DNA from: CALWOS01 sp963595735
Lineage (GTDB): Bacteria > Bacillota > Clostridia > Oscillospirales > Oscillospiraceae
Assembly (NCBI GenBank): GCA_963595735.1
Contig: CAVBJJ010000008.1
Coordinates: 12,416-76,415, forward strand
DNA length: 64,000 nt
Direction of reading: 5' to 3'
Below, piece by piece: positions 62,396 through 64,000 of this stretch. A program made the position numbers and the translations under genes. How positions within the stretch are numbered: position 1 is the first letter of the stretch; each line of letters starts with the position of its first letter. The notes below the pieces were generated by a model. The model was not told the origin of the DNA. It ran no database searches and saw nothing but the letters and a program-made list of their open reading frames with translations.

Positions 62396-63769
62396 ATGAG
62401 CTTTGGCAAGGCGCGGCGCGAAAAAAAACACGATGTGGACATGACCGTAGGCAATTCGTTCCGCCATCTGCTGCTGTTTTCCCTGCCGCTGGTGATGGGC
62501 AATCTGTTCCAGCAGCTGTATAATATGGTAGACACCTGGGTGGTGGGCAACTATGTCAGCAACGAGGCCTTTTCCGCCGTTGGCACCGTCGGCCCGGTGC
62601 TCAACACGCTGGTGGGTCTGTTTCTGGGTCTGGCCAGCGGCGCGGGCGTGGTCATCAGCCAATACTATGGTGCCAAGCGCTTTGACCGGGTGCAGACGGC
62701 GGTGCATACCTCCATCGTCCTGACCCTGATCCTGGGCGTTGCCTTTACCATTATCGGTATTTTTATCACGCCGTTCATGGTCTCCGTCATGAACACCCCG
62801 CCGGAGGTGGTGCCGGAGTCCCGGCGCTATCTGACCATCTGCTTTGCCGGCATCATGGGAATGCTGCTGTACAATATGGGCGCGGGAATTCTGCGCGCCG
62901 TGGGCGATTCCCGCCGGCCGTTTTACTATCTGGTAGTGGCAACGCTGGTCAACATCGGGCTGGATCTGCTGTTCGTGCTGCGCTTTCACATGGGCGTGGA
63001 GGGCGTTGCCTACGCCACCATTATCGCCCAGGGCGCTTCCGCCGCCCTGACTCTGATCACTCTGGCGCGCAGCACCGGCTGCATCCGGCTGCATCTCCGG
63101 CTGCTGCGCATTGATTTTCCCATGCTCCGGCGAATTCTGGAGGTGGGCATCCCCTCCGCCTTGCAGCTGGCGGTCACCTTCTTTTCCAATGTGTTCGTGC
63201 AGTCGTATATCAACCGCTTCGGCGCAGACTGTATGTCCGGCTGGACGGCTTACAGCAAGCTGGATCAGCTGGTGTACCTGCCCATGCAGTCCGTCGCCCT
63301 GGCCGCCACCACCTTTGTGGGGCAAAATCTGGGCGTGGGGCAGATGGACAGAGCCAAAAAGGGCGTGCGCATCGCGCTTTTGATGTCCATGGTCTGCACC
63401 GTGGTCATCATCCTGTTCATGGTACATTTTGCCGCTCCGCTGGTGGCATTCTTTAATCACAAGGCGGAGGTCATCGAATACGGCACTCTGTTCGTCCGGT
63501 ACATGATCCCCTTTTTCGTCATCTGCTGCCTGAACCAGATCTACGCCGGGGCGCTACGGGGCGCCGGCGACAGCCGCGCACCCATGATCATCATGCTTCT
63601 GAGCTTCGTGGCATTCCGGCAGTGCTATCTGTTCGCCATGTCCCGGGTGGTCATGGATTCCGTCCTGCCCCTTGCCATGGGCTATCCCCTGGGCTGGCTG
63701 GTTTGCAGCGCCGCGCTGCTGATCTATTACCGCAAGATCGGCCTACGCCCGCCGAAATATTTGACCTGA
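62396..63769 (+). CDS. MATE-family multidrug/polyspecific efflux transporter
   Basis: A 457-residue, twelve-helix exporter with two six-helix halves. FSLPLVMGNLFQQLYNMVDT (start) and the repeat-like GIPSALQLAVTFFSNVFVQS in the second half mark the internal symmetry. LGLASGAGVVISQYYGAK and ATTFVGQNLGVGQMDRAKKG are typical MATE blocks. It uses Na+ or H+ gradients to export cationic compounds; the substrate is unknown. The ATG at 62396 lies 10 bases after AAAGGGG. It is monocistronic, with its own promoter and terminator. Confidence 0.93.
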   Translation: MSFGKARREKKHDVDMTVGNSFRHLLLFSLPLVMGNLFQQLYNMVDTWVVGNYVSNEAFSAVGTVGPVLNTLVGLFLGLASGAGVVISQYYGAKRFDRVQTAVHTSIVLTLILGVAFTIIGIFITPFMVSVMNTPPEVVPESRRYLTICFAGIMGMLLYNMGAGILRAVGDSRRPFYYLVVATLVNIGLDLLFVLRFHMGVEGVAYATIIAQGASAALTLITLARSTGCIRLHLRLLRIDFPMLRRILEVGIPSALQLAVTFFSNVFVQSYINRFGADCMSGWTAYSKLDQLVYLPMQSVALAATTFVGQNLGVGQMDRAKKGVRIALLMSMVCTVVIILFMVHFAAPLVAFFNHKAEVIEYGTLFVRYMIPFFVICCLNQIYAGALRGAGDSRAPMIIMLLSFVAFRQCYLFAMSRVVMDSVLPLAMGYPLGWLVCSAALLIYYRKIGLRPPKYLT

Positions 63770-63801
63770 TCGGGAGCCATGATTCCCATATCATACATAT
63801 A

Positions 63802-63845
63802 TGAATATAGCAAAAGCCGCCCGGCCGGGCGGCTTTTGCTATATT
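63802..63845 (+). terminator. Terminator of the MATE gene
   Basis: A perfect stem of about 20 bp, AATATAGCAAAAGCCGCCCG with its complement, ends in TTTTGCTATATT. Confidence 0.85.
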
Positions 63846-64000
63846 CAGCTTGTCAAAAAAGTCCCGGACTTCCGGGACTTTTTTGACTTCGCTTATCCGC
63901 CGAGTATTTTGGCGCAGCCAAAATACTGTGGGAAAGCCCAGAAAAGGGCTTTCCGCGGCGGTTTATCTCATTGAGGCGGGTCTTGACCCCCTCAAACTCC
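63846..64000. mobile_element. Non-autonomous repeat element, copy D (inverted, cut by the window end)
   Basis: Read in the opposite direction to copies A-C, it begins CAGCTTGTCAAAAAAGTCCC and continues through CTTATCCGCCGAGTATTTTG and CTTTCCGCGGCGGTTTATCT to the window edge. It directly abuts the MATE terminator. Confidence 0.85.

Overview
The window is GC-rich chromosomal DNA from an anaerobic, endospore-forming Firmicute, most likely a gut clostridium of the Oscillospiraceae type. The evidence is a spo0A gene with 0A boxes, dipicolinate synthase genes, spoVT behind a sigma-G-like promoter, a T-box leader, RNase Y, and two very large S-layer-homology (SLH) surface proteins. I see no tRNA or rRNA gene, no CRISPR array, and no phage or plasmid module. 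Species-level placement is inference.

Layout. 1-39 is the 3' end of an unknown gene. 256-1329 holds spo0A (minus strand) and its control region. 1330-4389 is a three-gene cassette, glycosyltransferase, GtrA flippase and polytopic membrane protein, which resembles a Gtr-type surface glycosylation system. 4611-7114 is a neurotransmitter:sodium symporter preceded by a 60-residue protein and divergent from a LysR regulator; the two directions share overlapping promoters. 7206-13220 is a 2-oxoglutarate (glutamate precursor) module: a Re-citrate-synthase-like enzyme, a GntR regulator, isocitrate dehydrogenase and an aconitase-family hydratase, with a small mobile element inserted inside the operon. 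13264-14866 is a divergent T-box-controlled aminotransferase.

15053-18946 is a two-component system followed by an HtrA-type protease. 19182-23897 mixes a lipid kinase, dpaA/dpaB, thyA-folA and spoVT. 24064-28480 is an RNA and translation block (rpsO, pnp, rny). 28646-30817 holds two convergent lipoprotein genes. 30944-31095 contains a promoter-terminator unit that looks like an orphan small RNA with an upstream 0A box.

31317-60399 is the accessory, surface-oriented part. It carries a 2394-residue SLH protein co-transcribed with a MalT/LAL-type LuxR regulator, a membrane-anchored XRE regulator, a HAD phosphatase, and a 5827-residue SLH protein from a single 17.5-kb reading frame. An (AT)13 tract lies just upstream of the last gene. 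60993-63769 holds a class II aldolase and a MATE transporter. Between them is a roughly 310-nt segment with a consensus promoter and multi-branched pairing, a strong candidate for an undescribed structured RNA.

Three threads run through the window. First, perfect or near-perfect 0A boxes lie upstream of spo0A, the T-box/aminotransferase unit, the orphan small RNA, the LuxR operon and the giant surface gene, which suggests Spo0A links sporulation to surface remodelling. Second, four copies of a 190-290-bp non-autonomous repeat are dispersed in intergenic regions, one with a 14-bp target-site duplication. Third, the two SLH giants share the same repeat types (MBG-like, InlB-like, C-terminal SLH triplet).
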